From Megalopta genalis (taxonomy: Eukaryota > Arthropoda > Insecta > Hymenoptera > Halictidae): a stretch of DNA of 64,000 bases. The notes under the pieces were generated by a model that had not been told where the DNA came from, searched no databases, and saw nothing but the letters and a program-made list of their open reading frames with translations. The DNA is taken from NCBI RefSeq assembly GCF_051020955.1, contig NC_135014.1, forward strand, positions 29,257,742 through 29,321,741. Direction: 5' to 3'. This document shows, piece after piece, positions 47,857-59,539 of the stretch (position 1 is its first letter; every line of letters starts with the position of its first letter). A program made the position numbers and the translations under genes.

Positions 47857-50800
47857 ATGTCCGACGAGGAGAAGGAGGAGGATGAGAAGCCGTTCGCGGT
47901 GGAGCGGGCGAAAAGCGGCCGCGCGAAGTGCAAGAAGTGCAAGTGCCCGATCGAGAAGGACGCGATCAGGATCGCGAAACTGATGTCGAACCCATTCGGG
48001 GACGGCAAGATGAAGGCCTGGCACCACGTCGCGTGTCTGTTCGAGGTTTTCGCGAAGCAGAGGGCTACCACGAAGCGGATAGACGACCCGGAGGAGGACA
48101 TCGGCGGCTGGGAGGATATCTGCGACGAGGACAAGCAACTGATCCGCGAGAAGCTCGAGGAATTCGAGGCTTCGGGTAAGCTGACGCCATTCTGTATAAT
48201 GATTTGTCAAGGTTCGGGCAGCGGCAAAATGGCGGCCGGCCGGTGATCTCGACGCCCGTTTGCAACTATGGCTGCTTTCTTATTTGCTTTCTTATTTCCT
48301 CGCGAGGATTCCGTTTTCCTCGCGAGGGTTCGATTTTCCTCGCGAGGATTCTGTTTTCCTCGCGGGGATTCTCTTTTTTTCGCGAGGGTTCTCTTTTCCT
48401 CGCGAGACTTCTCTTCTCCTCGCGAAGCTTCTCTTTTCCTCGCGAGAATTCTGTTTTCCTCGCGAAGCTTCTCTTTTCCTCGCGAGGCTTCTATTTTCCT
48501 CGCGAGGGTTCTATTTTCCTCGCGAAGCTTCTCTTTTCCTCGCGAGGCTTCTATTTTCCTCGCGAGGCTTCTCTTTTCTTCGCGAGACTTCTCTTTTCCT
48601 TGCGAAGCTTCTCTTTTCCTCGCAAAGCTTCTCTTTTCTTCGCGAGGATTCTGTTTTCCTCGCGAAGCTTCTCTTTTCCTCGCGAGACTTCTATTTTCCT
48701 CGCGAGGATTCTGTTTTCCTCGCGAAGCTTCTCTTTTCCTCGCAAAGCTTCTCTTTTCTTCGCGAGGATTCTGTTTTCCTCGCGAGGCTTCTATTTTCCT
48801 CGCGAGGCTTCTCTTTTTCTTTCGAGGCTTCTCTTTTCCTCGCGAGACTTCTCTTCTCCTCGCAAGGCTTCTATTTTCCTCGCGAAGCTTCTCTTTTCCT
48901 CGCGAGGCTTCTATTTTCCTCGCGAGGGTTCTATTTTCCTCGCGAAGCTTCTCTTTTCCTCGCGAGGCTTCTATTTTCCTCGCGAGGCTTCTCTTTTCTT
49001 CGCGAGACTTCTCTTTTCCTTGCGAAGCTTCTCTTTTCCTCGCAAAGCTTCTCTTTTCTTCGCGAGGATTCTGTTTTCCTCGCGAAGCTTCTCTTTTCCT
49101 CGCGAGACTTCTATTTTCCTCGCGAGGATTCTGTTTTCCTCGCGAAGCTTCTCTTTTCCTCGCAAAGCTTCTCTTTTCTTCGCGAGGATTCTGTTTTCCT
49201 CGCGAGGCTTCTATTTTCCTCGCGAGGCTTCTCTTTTTCTTTCGAGGCTTCTCTTTTCCTCGCGAGACTTCTCTTCTCCTCGCAAGGCTTCTATTTTCCT
49301 CGCGAAGCTTCTCTTTTCCTCGCGAGGCTTCTATTTTCCTCGCGAGGGTTCTATTTTCCTCGCGAAGCTTCTCTTTTCCTCGCGAGGCTTCTATTTTCCT
49401 CGCGAGGCTTCTCTTTTCTTCGCGAGACTTCTCTTTTCCTTGCGAAGCTTCTCTTTTCCTCGCAAAGCTTCTCTTTTCTTCGCGAGGATTCTGTTTTCCT
49501 CGCGAAGCTTCTCTTTTCCTCGCGAGACTTCTATTTTCCTCGCGAGGATTCTGTTTTCCTCGCGAAGCTTCTCTTTTCCTCGCAAAGCTTCTCTTTTCTT
49601 CGCGAGGATTCTGTTTTCCTCGCGAGGCTTCTATTTTCCTCGCGAGGCTTCTCTTTTTCTTTCGAGGCTTCTCTTTTCCTCGCGAGACTTCTCTTCTCCT
49701 CGCAAGGCTTCTATTTTCCTCGCGAAGCTTCTCTTTTCCTCGCGAGACTTCTCTTCTCCTCGCAAGGCTTCTATTTTCCTCGCGAGGCTCTTCTTTTCCT
49801 CGCGAGACTTCCCTTTTCCTCGCGAGATCAGCGCCTGGCGTCTGCGGATCGTCGATGCGACGGCGCTTCTGTCAGCGCGATAAACAAATTCGAGCGTAGA
49901 GTTTCCAGCGCGGAGCTCTCCGATCCGAGCGTGTGCCGCTTCTCTTCTTATCGCTTTAATAACCGCGGGATAGCTAAGACCGTTTAATTGCCGTTGCAAT
50001 TGAATGCTGGCACGTACAAATCGTATCCCCATAAATCATCTTTCGAGCATTATCGGCCATTAGAGCGATCGCTCCGCGCGATGATTTACGTCCCGCGAAA
50101 TAACCCAGTTCTCCTCTTCTCTCTCTCTCTCTCTCTCTCTGTATCGTTTCTATAGGTTATTCTTATTAACGTCGAAGCCACCGCAGTCGGGATTATACTA
50201 CGCGTTTTGTGCACTAATCGGCTCAGTCGATTCTGATCTACAGTCAATTCTCCGTAATTGACTCTCGGATTGCGCAGAAAAATGGACAATTTCGGGGAGA
50301 GGAGACACGATTATACGAGCCTCGCGGCTCCTTTTTATAGCTGTTGACGATCGGTGACTGTGGAACCGAGCCGCGAGGCTCCGACAATCGTAGCTAATCT
50401 TCCGAAATTGCCCGTTCCTGTGCACGATCTAAGCATCAATTAGGCAGAATTTACTGTATTTCGCGATCCCCTCGGCCGGGGATCGCACAATCTCGAACGA
50501 TTAGCTGTTACCTTCGATGCTACGTATTCGCTGTTACTTTTCTGTTCGCATCGTTGTACTGTTCTGTATTATTTATTATTAATTTATTTTTATCGTTGTG
50601 ATTATCATTGTTATTTATCATTTATACTATACTTCATCACTTTATTTAATTAGCTCGACTATTCGTTTCTTTCTTAATGTTCGTACGTTTTTGTCGTGAC
50701 TTTTCTCATTTTCTCTTTTATTTTTTATTTGTGTACCAGTATGTATTGTTATTTTAACCGTAAATTGCAGACTTTCGGTCGTTGGAAAATCATCGTCAAT

Positions 50801-51902
50801 AACGTGTCAACGAGCTGTTCTTCGTCTTTATTCGATCTGTATGCCTTTATTTGCTTTTTTTTATTCCGAGATTTCGATTTTGCTTCGATTCAGAAAAAAT
50901 TCATAACTAGACCGCGGATCTTGATGAAAAATAGAAATTGTCTGTATTTAATATAAATTGCAAGACGCAGCAGTGTCAAGCACACGTTCTCTTTTCTGTC
51001 TTTAATCGCTTTAACAAGTTCGAACCGATACATCAACTTATTCTTAGCTATTTTTTACGTTCTTAGCTTTTCGCTGTTTGAAATAATGTCCGCACATTTT
51101 TGCCCCAGAAGCATCAAGTCCGCGGTTTATTAACAACATTTGCAGTTAATGGCACTTGTTATTAACAACATTTCGTAGATCACGCGCGAATCAGCCGATT
51201 CTGATCAGAATTAGCCGTGTCTCGAACGCGTTTCTCTCGAAGCTGATTCTTCCTTAAAAAATATCCAAAATTGCAATATATGAGCCGTTTATTTTGAAAG
51301 TGACATAAGTCATTTTTTCAAAACAATCGAGTTAATGGTAACGCTAATTACAATTGAACAGTATCTTTTCATTTAAAAAGAAAAAAGTGACTTATCCCAC
51401 TTTCAAAGTAAACGGCTCATATCCAACTATATCCAATATAATTATATATCCAATATAATTATATATCCAATATAATTATATATCCAATATAATTATATAT
51501 CCAATATAATTATATATCCAATATAATTATATATCCAATATAATTATATATCCAATATAATTATATATCCAATATAATTATATATCCAATATAATCGACT
51601 TTCAGCGCCGTTCAAAACGCCGAAAGCGAAGAAGAAGGACGATTCTCCGAAAAAGCGCAAGGCGATAACGCCGGTTAAGAACGCCGATAAGGAACCGAAG
51701 AAGGCAAAGAGAAGCAGTTCTGCGTCCTCCAGCGAGGATCAACCCGGAGGATCTAGATCGAAGAAGAATCATCCACCGGTTCGCAGCAGGGACGATTCCT
51801 TCGAGGAGTTCCAGAGCGTGTGCGAGCGTATAGCGAGGGTGGATGCTTACACCGACAAAACCGCGATTGTGAGGAAGCTGTTCGCGAAAGGATCCGATGG
51901 CG
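47857..51902 (+). CDS. LIG3: DNA ligase 3, first two coding exons (3' part beyond window)
   Basis: ATP-dependent ligase of single-strand break repair and mitochondrial DNA maintenance. Exon 47857-48175 (phase 1 end) joins 51606-51902, which ends in phase 1 at a GTGAGT donor. Exon 1 encodes a PARP-type zinc finger: AKSGRAKCKKCKCPIEKDAI with the cysteine pair, SNPFGDGKMKAWHHVACLFE with His and Cys, then RATTKRIDD and GGWEDI. This matches the nick-sensing finger of LIG3 rather than PARP1, because exon 2 continues with a Lys/Ser-rich linker and DDSFEEFQSVCERIARVDAY, TAIVRKLFAKGSDG, the start of the ligase DNA-binding domain. The catalytic core and BRCT domain are not in the window. Codons before the ATG are open and arginine-rich (RPRRG), so an upstream exon could add a mitochondrial leader. 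The intron between the exons holds the 20-bp array. Confidence 0.9.
48299..49828. repeat. 20-bp minisatellite with 420-bp higher-order repeat
   Basis: About 76 units of CTTCTATTTTCCTCGCGAGG variants occur. Blocks of 21 units (420 bp) repeat nearly identically three times (about 48461-48880, 48881-49300, 49301-49720). The unit has no stop codon in any plus frame, which gives overlapping open frames of more than 540 codons; these are artefacts. The whole array lies in LIG3 intron 1. Confidence 0.97.
50241..50456. mobile_element. TA-type hairpin MITE, copy 6
   Basis: CAGTCAATTCTCCGTAATTG to GGCAGAATTTACTG, flanked by TA on both sides; the arms carry GAGCCTCGCGGCTC and its inverse. It sits in LIG3 intron 1. 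Confidence 0.88.
50460..51270. other. LIG3 intron 1, nothing recognised
   Basis: Moderately AT-rich intronic sequence without a recognisable exon or repeat. Confidence 0.5.
51281..51419. mobile_element. Palindromic MITE with TGAGCCGTTTA ends
   Basis: Inverted ends TGAGCCGTTTATTTTGAAAG and CTTTCAAAGTAAACGGCTCA flank about 70 bp of internal sequence. TA lies outside both ends. Confidence 0.8.
51424..51595. repeat. 17-bp tandem repeat before LIG3 exon 2
   Basis: ATATCCAATATAATTAT is repeated about ten times and ends some ten bases before the exon 2 acceptor at 51603-51605. The array therefore occupies the usual branch-point region. Confidence 0.95.
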
Positions 51903-51970
51903 GTGAGTCCCACGACAGATCTACTTACGTTTATTGTTATTTATTGAGATAAGCTTGGCATTCCCTAGCC

Positions 51971-52928
51971 GCGATTAATGAGGAATAATTAACGATGATA
52001 ATTCGTCATTGTCGGATGGCTGCCTAATCACGAAAAGCAAGGAAAATACGATAAAAGCGCGATTGTTCGGGTTTGTTAACTCGAGCGCGAGGCAATCGAC
52101 GCGGTAAAACGATTTTTCCCGTGAAAATGAATAAAAGTGGAATCTGGATACAAAAGTGGGAACGTTATTCGAACATTCTTGTCGCGATGTTTAGTCCGGA
52201 TAGTCGAGAATCTACTGTACATGGTAAATTGGAAATGCTGGTCGAAATTCGTGCAAAGAGAATGTGATCGCTCGTCGAAGTTTGGTAAAGCGATTAATGA
52301 GGAATAATTAACGATGATAATTCGTCATTGTCGGATGGCTGTCTAATCACGAAAAGCAAGGGAAATACGATAGAAGCGCGATTGTTCGGACTTGTTAACT
52401 CGAGCGCGAGGCAATCGACGCGGTAAAACGATTTTTCCCGTGAAAATGAATAAAAGTGGAATCTGGATACAAAAGTGGGAACGTTATTCGAACATTCTTG
52501 TCGCGATGTTTAGTCCGGATAGTCGAGAATCCACTGTACAAGGTAAATTGGAAATGCTGATCGAAATTCGTGCAAAGGGAATGTGATCGCTCGTCGAAGT
52601 TTGGTAAAGCGATTAATGAGGAATAATTAACGATGATAATTCGTCATTGTCGGATGGCTGTCTAATCACGAAAAGCAAGGGAAATACGATAGAAGCGCGA
52701 TTGTTCGGACTTGTTAACTCGAGCGCGAGGCAATCGACGCGGTAAAACGATTTTTCCCGTGAAAATGAATAAAAGTGGAATCTGGATACAAAAGTGGGAA
52801 CGTTATTCGATCATTCTTGTCGCGATGTTTAGTCCGGATAGTCGAGAATCCACTGTACATGGTAAATTGGAAATGCTGGTCGAAATTCGTGCAAAGGGAA
52901 TGTGATCGCTCGTCGAAGCTTGGTAAAG
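51971..52928. repeat. 319-bp tandem array in LIG3 intron 2
   Basis: Three nearly identical copies start at 51971, 52290 and 52609 (GCGATTAATGAGGAATAATT). The last copy runs directly into a half MITE. Confidence 0.97.
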
Positions 52929-52934
52929 CGATTA

Positions 52935-53020
52935 CGGTAAATTCTCCTGTAATCGACGCACGGATTGTAAACAAAAATGGGCAATTTCGGAAGAGGAGAT
53001 ACGATTATTCCGACTACCGA
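52935..53020. mobile_element. Half MITE (left arm) after the 319-bp array
   Basis: ACGGTAAATTCTCCTGTAAT to GGAGATACGATTATTCC, matching the CNMa-intron copy at 30808-30882. Confidence 0.8.
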
Positions 53021-53510
53021 TTGTCACCGTTTCATAATCTTTGACTACGATACTAACATGTTCGACGAATGGACGCCGCTTCGCGATTTCGGTAACTGTA
53101 AAATAAGAAATACGAGAAGCCGGTCGGTCGAGCCGCGGTGGCACGTTTGTCGTTAAAAACGAGCTGTCGTGCGACGACTCGCGAGGCTCGTATCGATAAA
53201 ACGCACCGAGTCGTGTAAAATGGGAACGCTGCAGGCTCGGAGAGCCTGTTTCGGATCTAGAGTTAAAATGGCATCGAGTCCGAAGGATCGACCCTCGGTT
53301 TGGCGGGCGTCGGGTCCGTTCCGACGCGGAGTTACGAAGATTCCGTCCGAATCCTAATATCGCGGCGGTCGTTTGTAATTAATATCGAGTATTAACATCG
53401 AGTCGAACAAAATGATCAACCCCGGCCCCGATGAAACGGCTTTGAAAACGCACGAACGAATATTAATCGCGAACACTCGAACGGGCCCCGGCCACGGCTG
53501 CCACAACTGC

Positions 53511-53650
53511 GGTAAATTCTCCCTAATCGACGCTCGGACCGAGCGCGAAAATGGACAATTCGGGGAGAGGAGATACGATTGTTCGAGCCTCGCGGCTCGT
53601 TGTTACAGTCGTCGACGATCGGCGACTATAGAAAGAGAGATTTTACTGTA
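53511..53650. mobile_element. TA-type hairpin MITE, internally deleted copy
   Basis: The left arm GCGGTAAATTCTCCCTAATC to GAGCCTCGCGGCTCG is followed by a short right tip TTTTACTGTA. Confidence 0.7.
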
Positions 53651-53756
53651 CCAAAGAGGCGCGAGCCTGGATCGACGGTTCAAAGTCGTGGCTCGATCGA
53701 ATTGTGTCGTCGCGCGTTCTCTCGGGTATTCGTAAGCGGCGCGCGTCGAGGCTAAA

Positions 53757-53761
53757 GAGAC

Positions 53762-53825
<64 letters not shown>

Positions 53826-53867
53826 AGAGAGAGAGAGAGAGAGAGACAGAGGCAGAGAGAGAGAGAG

Positions 53868-53905
<38 letters not shown>

Positions 53906-53907
53906 GC

Positions 53908-53938
<31 letters not shown>

Positions 53939-53953
53939 GAGAGAAACAGAGGC

Positions 53954-53988
<35 letters not shown>

Positions 53989-53999
53989 GAGAGAAACAG

Positions 54000-54046
<47 letters not shown>

Positions 54047-54109
54047 CCGAGAGAGAGAGAGAGAGACAGAGACAGAGAGAGACACACAGAGAGAGAGAGA
54101 GAGAGAAGC
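53757..54109. repeat. (GA)n-rich array
   Basis: About 350 bp of GAGA with CAGA and CACA variants. Confidence 0.95.
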
Positions 54110-54918
54110 GCCCCGACCGAATTTCGTAATGTTTCCAAGGGGTCAAGGTTTCCACAAGCGACTCCGACACACGGCTTTGTGAATTGGCAGTCGCGATACG
54201 TCGCGTTCGAGCCCGATCGAATCTCAAGTGTCGCGCGATCCACGGCTTTTCGTCTCGCGGCTCCGTATCTCGTGACTCGCCGAGAAACGTTTCTCTCGGC
54301 CGACCAGTTAGTTCGTTACTTTTGCGTCTCTCTAGCCGCGTCTTCTTTCGGACGCGTGTTCAGCGATTCCTTATCTTCGGTTCCATCGCGCGCCTCTTCC
54401 CGTTTTCTATTCCGACGGAATTACTCGACCGGGAACGCTTTATCTATTCACTTAGGCAAGGGTTTGCTCCGAGTTCGCGATTAAACGATGACTCGGTGAT
54501 ACTGACAGCGTTTCTGCACGCCGCTAAGACGACGTTATATATATATATGTAATTAGTTAGTCCGTCGATCTTGTTGATCGAACCAGCGATTCTGCATCTG
54601 CCAACTCTGCGCGCGGGTTTCGTCATGCCAGTCTTTCGAAACAGAGTATGCACTCTGTAGGATTCGAGTAGGATTGCACGAATAGAGGATTTCGATCTGT
54701 GAATATCGCAAGCGAATCGATTTTTCGAGTTCGAACCATAATCGGTCGAGATAATGTCCGGTTCGTTAGTTTTTCTTTCGAGATTGTTGAGATCGTAAGG
54801 CGTCTTCGGTAGGAAACGATCGAACGAATGTCCGGAAATAGCGAGAATTTAGTATGAAATGTTAAGCTGATACGGAGAACGAGCCTGAACAATGTCGCGT
54901 GACCAAAGATTCTGTGTA

Positions 54919-55905
54919 CAGTAATGTCTCCCTAATTGACGCGAATCGAATACAGTAATGTCTCCCTAATTGACGCGAATCGAATTCAGTAATGTCTCCC
55001 TAATTGACCACCTGAGCGTCAGTTAGGGAGACATTACTGTAATTCGAACGTGACAGCGAATTCGCCGCGAACACGCGAATCGAACACAGTAATGTCTCCC
55101 TAATTGACGCGAATCGAATACAGTAATGTCTCCCTAATTGACGCGAATCGAACACAGTAATGTCTCCCTAATTGACGCGAATCGAACACAGTAATGTCTC
55201 TCTAATTGACGCGAATCGAATTCAGTAATGTCTCCCTAATTGACGCGAATCGAACACAGTAATGTCTCCCTAATTGACGCGAATCGAATTCAGTAATGTC
55301 TCCCTAATTGACCACCTGAGCGTCAGTTAGGGAGACATTACTGTAATTCGAACGTGACAGCGAATTCGCCGCGAACACGCGAATCGAACACAGTAATGTC
55401 TCCCTAATTGACGCGAATCGAATACAGTAATGTCTCCCTAATTGACGCGAATCGAACACAGTAATGTCTCCCTAATTGACGCGAATCGAACACAGTAATG
55501 TCTCTCTAATTGACGCGAATCGAATTCAGTAATGTCTCCCTAATTGACGCGAATCGAACACAGTAATGTCTCCCTAATTGACGCGAATCGAACACAGTAA
55601 TGTCTCCCTAATTGACGCGAATCGAATACAGTAATGTCTCCCTAATTGACGCGAATCGAATTCAGTAATGTCTCCCTAATTGACCACCTGAGCGTCAGTT
55701 AGGGAGACATTACTGTAATTCGAACGTGACAGCGAATTCGCCGCGAACACGCGAATCGAATACAGTAATGTCTTTCTAATTGACGCGAATCGAACACAGT
55801 AATGTCTCCCTAATTGACGCGAATCGAATACAGTAATGTCTCCCTAATTGACGCTCAGATTGCCCACAAAAATGGACATTATTAGGGAGACATTACTGTA
55901 TTCGA
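54919..55905. repeat. 34-bp array made of MITE left ends
   Basis: More than 20 units of CAGTAATGTCTCCCTAATTG plus ACGCGAATCGAATA occur. A longer segment with an inverted MITE end (GTCAGTTAGGGAGACATTAC) and GACAGCGAATTCGCCGCGAA recurs near 55009, 55309 and 55681. The array ends in a truncated MITE with both ends. Confidence 0.95.
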
Positions 55906-56128
55906 TTCGCGTCTTCGCAGCGAATTCGCTGTTTTACGTTCGAATTAATTAACTGTCTTCCTAACTGTCTCGCTAAATGTCTCCCCCTCTCCCCATTTGT
56001 TTCGCGATGATCTCCCGTTTCGCTCTTCTTCTTCTCGAGAAGCGCGAAACGTTCGCAGGCTTCAAATGCCCGGATAAAAAAACGATCGACTAATTAGCAG
56101 GAGCTCCATCGATGTGACTATCGTCGGG

Positions 56129-56129
56129 T

Positions 56130-56181
<52 letters not shown>
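56129..56181. repeat. (CT)n microsatellite
   Basis: About 50 bp of CT units. Confidence 0.95.
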
Positions 56182-56182
<1 letters not shown>

Positions 56183-56484
56183 TCCCGTGTAAACACAATA
56201 GGCGTTTTCCTCGTCCCCTTCTTCACGGCGGTCGCTCTTTGTCGAGCCCCCCCTTCGCCCCGGCACCCCGCGCTCGCTGCTCGTTCTTCCCGGCGAGAGC
56301 TCGGACAAATACGATACCGGAATCGGATACAAGGAAACCATTAATCAAACGAGCGCCGTGCGGATTCCGCGGCTAGTGGAAGATTTTTACCGGGTTATCT
56401 GGCACCCCTGCAATTCCTGCGACAGGAGACGACCACGCGGACCCGCGATCGATGTGATTCGCATTTTTCTTTTTGGTTTATGGT

Positions 56485-56574
56485 GAATTTTTTTCCTAAT
56501 CGACGCTCGGATTTTACATTAAATTACGGTAAATGGACAATTTCCGAAGAGTTTGGGACGATTATTTGATTATT

Positions 56575-56619
<45 letters not shown>

Positions 56620-56912
56620 TTATCATAAAATATGTATAATAAATATATGATAAATGTATATTACAATATTATATGTTATTATATATAATGTAGAAATTAT
56701 AAAAAATATAAAATATAAATATTATAATATATATTATATCTTATTATATTACTTATTATACTATTCGATACACGATATTATTATTTTTATAATCACCGAT
56801 TGCCAACAATTATAAAAGCGAGCCAAAAGACCCGAACAATCGTGCCTCCTCTTCTGAAATCGTCCATTTTTATGCACAATTTGTGTTTCAATTAGGCAGA
56901 ATTTACTGTATT
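56485..56912. mobile_element. TA-type hairpin MITE split by AT microsatellite
   Basis: The left arm (CCTAATCGACGCTCGGATTT and GGACAATTTCCGAAGAG) and the right arm (CCTCCTCTTCTGAAATCGTC to AGAATTTACTG) are separated by about 210 bp of ATT/TAT repeats at the hairpin loop position. Confidence 0.8.
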
Positions 56913-57324
56913 TGCGATTATCCTCAACTTTACCGGCATAGAAGTGCAAATAAATCGTCGAAAATACACAAATGCATAAATTACAGTCTTCGAAGAAGTT
57001 GTGACATTCAAAATCCACCGATATTGCATATTTTTATTAATTGTGATTAATTCCATTAACTAATAAATCTGAGATTTTTTTATTCTACGTTATCGATTCC
57101 CTTTCTGTTTTATAATTTTATATAGTATAATGTTTATTAACAACGGGGCTCGATCATGGAAAATATCAAAGCGCATAAAGTACAGTCTTCGAGGCAATTA
57201 TAAAATTCGAAATCCATCGATATATCGCATACTTTAATTAATTTAATCAGAGATTTTTATTCGCTGCAATCGAATACCTTTTCGTTTTATGGTTTTATAT
57301 TATCAATGGGGTTCCTTAACCCAC

Positions 57325-57440
<116 letters not shown>

Positions 57441-57706
57441 ATTGAACATAAGTTCAATCTCGTGTCTCTGGCTTCGCCAGGAAAACATGAATCAAGCGAA
57501 GAATTAACTATAGTCTGGATTTCTCTGAATTCTACAATTTGCAATGCCAGACAACGCTATTCAGGCTTTCACTCTGCTCAGTATGAACCTTGACATAACG
57601 TAAATATAAAATTAGGTACATCGACGATGCCAAGAAGAATTAAAAAATTGAATAATCGGCATTAGCCGCTCAAATAGACGGACGAGCAGACAAAAGTCAA
57701 AGTTAA

Positions 57707-57947
57707 CACGTTCCGTGCCACGTGTACCATCCATGGTGCACGCTTGCATGTTTACTTAGTGAACTGAACAAATTGTTTACAAGAAATTTAGAACCGAAGC
57801 ATCAATTTCCACCGCAAGAATGGGCGTTGATAAGTTTTTGTTACGTTGTTATGTGTACGAGAATTAATAATTGCACGTAATACATCAAGTTTTAGTAAAA
57901 TATCAAAGTGTGAAGATTCGAGTAAAAAAAGCTCGGCACGGAACGTG
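57707..57947. mobile_element. TTAA-type MITE with CACGTTCCGTGCC ends
   Basis: Inverted ends CACGTTCCGTGCC and GGCACGGAACGTG are bounded by TTAA at 57703-57706 and 57948-57951. The element is 241 bp with no coding capacity. Confidence 0.85.
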
Positions 57948-57951
57948 TTAA

Positions 57952-57984
57952 TGTTTGAAAAAGTTGCGCCAACTTTTTCAAACA
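57952..57984. repeat. Perfect 15-bp hairpin
   Basis: TGTTTGAAAAAGTTG, loop CGC, then CAACTTTTTCAAACA, directly beside the TTAA-type MITE. Confidence 0.9.
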
Positions 57985-58324
57985 ATATTCAATGTAGCCG
58001 ACGGATCGATTTCAAATCGATTTCAAATCGATTCGTCTCTACGCGGATCCATCAGCAGGCGACGACAATCGAACGACGTCGCAAAAGGGAAAATGATGGA
58101 AAACAACCTAAGCTAATTTCGATCGACCGCGAGCGAGAGCCGACGTCCGCCGCGCGGGATGTTCGCGCGAAATTGTTTTCGCCGCGACCGCGGACGAGTT
58201 AACTTCTGACACGGCACAGATTGCAGCCCGTCGATTCCCTCTACGCGGCGCAGTCTTGACCCAGTGTGCATCCACGCTAAATTTTCCGCTGCACCAACAT
58301 CGGTGACGTCGCGGTGACGTTTCC

Positions 58325-59035
58325 GATGACGCGATTTTTTTGGGGGGATGCAATTGCAACGCCGTCGTTGCGATTTTTTTGGGAATGCGATTGGAACGCC
58401 GTCGTTGCGATTTTTTGGGGGGATGCAATTGCAACGCCGTCGTTGCGATTTTTTGGGGGGATGCAATTGCAACGCCGTCGTTGCGATTTTTTGGGGATGC
58501 GATTGCAATGCTGTCTTGCGATTTTTTTGGGAATGCGATTGCAACGCCGTCGTTGCGATTTTTGGGGGGATGCAATTGCAACGCCGTCATTGCGATTTTT
58601 TGGGGATGCAATTGCAACGCCGTTGTTGCGATTTTTTTGAGGATGCAATTGCAATGCTGTCTTGCGATTTTTTTGGGATGCAATTGCAACGCCGTTATTG
58701 CGATTTTTTGGGGGACGCAATTGCAACGTCGTCGTTGCAATTTTTTTGGGAATGCAATTTCAACGCCGTCGTTGCGATTTTTTTGGGATGCAATTGCAAC
58801 GCCGTCGTTGTGATTTTTTGGGGGACGCAATTGCAACGCCGTCGTTGCGATTTTTTGGGGATGCAATTGCAACGCCGTCGTTGCAATTTTTTGGGGGGAT
58901 GCGATTGCAACGCCGTCGTTGCGATTTTTTGGGGATGCAATTGCAACGCCGTCGTTACGATTTTTTGGGGATGCAATTGCAACGCCATTGTTACGATTTT
59001 TTGGGGATGCAATTGCAACGCCGTCGTTGCGATTT
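58325..59035. repeat. ~37-bp minisatellite
   Basis: About 19 units contain ATGCAATTGCAACGCCGTCG followed by TTGCGATTTTTTGGGG. The open frames on both strands come from the repeat. Confidence 0.95.
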
Positions 59036-59403
59036 CTCGGCAAAATCGTTTCGGCCGACGACGCTGGCCGACGAGTCGCTCGATCTCCCTGCCGAAACTC
59101 GTGCCGGATCGGAGAAATCAACGAAATTGGGAGAAATTATAAATTAAAACTGATATCTCGGCGAGAGCGCCTCGACCCTTGGGATCTAATTTGAACGTAC
59201 ATCGATGAGACACATCGATGCCTTTTACAGATCCTCGTGGAAGAATTTCACCGACCACCACTGTACGGCCCCGCCGACTTAACCCGTTGAATCGCGTCTT
59301 CATCGATGTCAATAATGTCAAAAAGATTCGATTGATTTCTCCTTTTCACTCGCGAACGATACTGACTCAACCTTATTAATCATTTTGCGTCACCGCGTGT
59401 TAC

Positions 59404-59525
59404 GGTGAATTCTCCCTGATTGACGCTCCGCTTGGAAACGAAAATGGACAATTCGGGGAGAGGGGGCATCATTGTTCGAGCCTCGTGGCTTATTTTTATG
59501 GTCACCGATTGTTACAGTTTAGCTT
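59404..59525. mobile_element. TA-type hairpin MITE, left half
   Basis: ACGGTGAATTCTCCCTGATTG to GAGCCTCGTGGCTTATTTTT; the right half is replaced by an ATTT-rich run. Confidence 0.7.
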
Positions 59526-59539
59526 GGTTATGGTTGACA

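Noticed and set aside
48299..49828. CRISPR-like array
   Set aside because: Units are contiguous with no unique spacers, in a eukaryotic intron.
48204..49987. Three overlapping plus-strand frames of 540-575 codons (FSSRGF/FLAR repeats)
   Set aside because: They are produced by a 20-bp stop-free tandem repeat read in three frames, inside a LIG3 intron; no domain and no real start context.
53603..54243. Serine/leucine repeat proteins on the minus strand
   Set aside because: They are translation of a GA/CT microsatellite; the same holds at 36026-36516 and 62434-63184.
58108..59142. Long open frames of KNRNDGVAIASP and its plus-strand counterparts
   Set aside because: They are direct translation of the 37-bp minisatellite.
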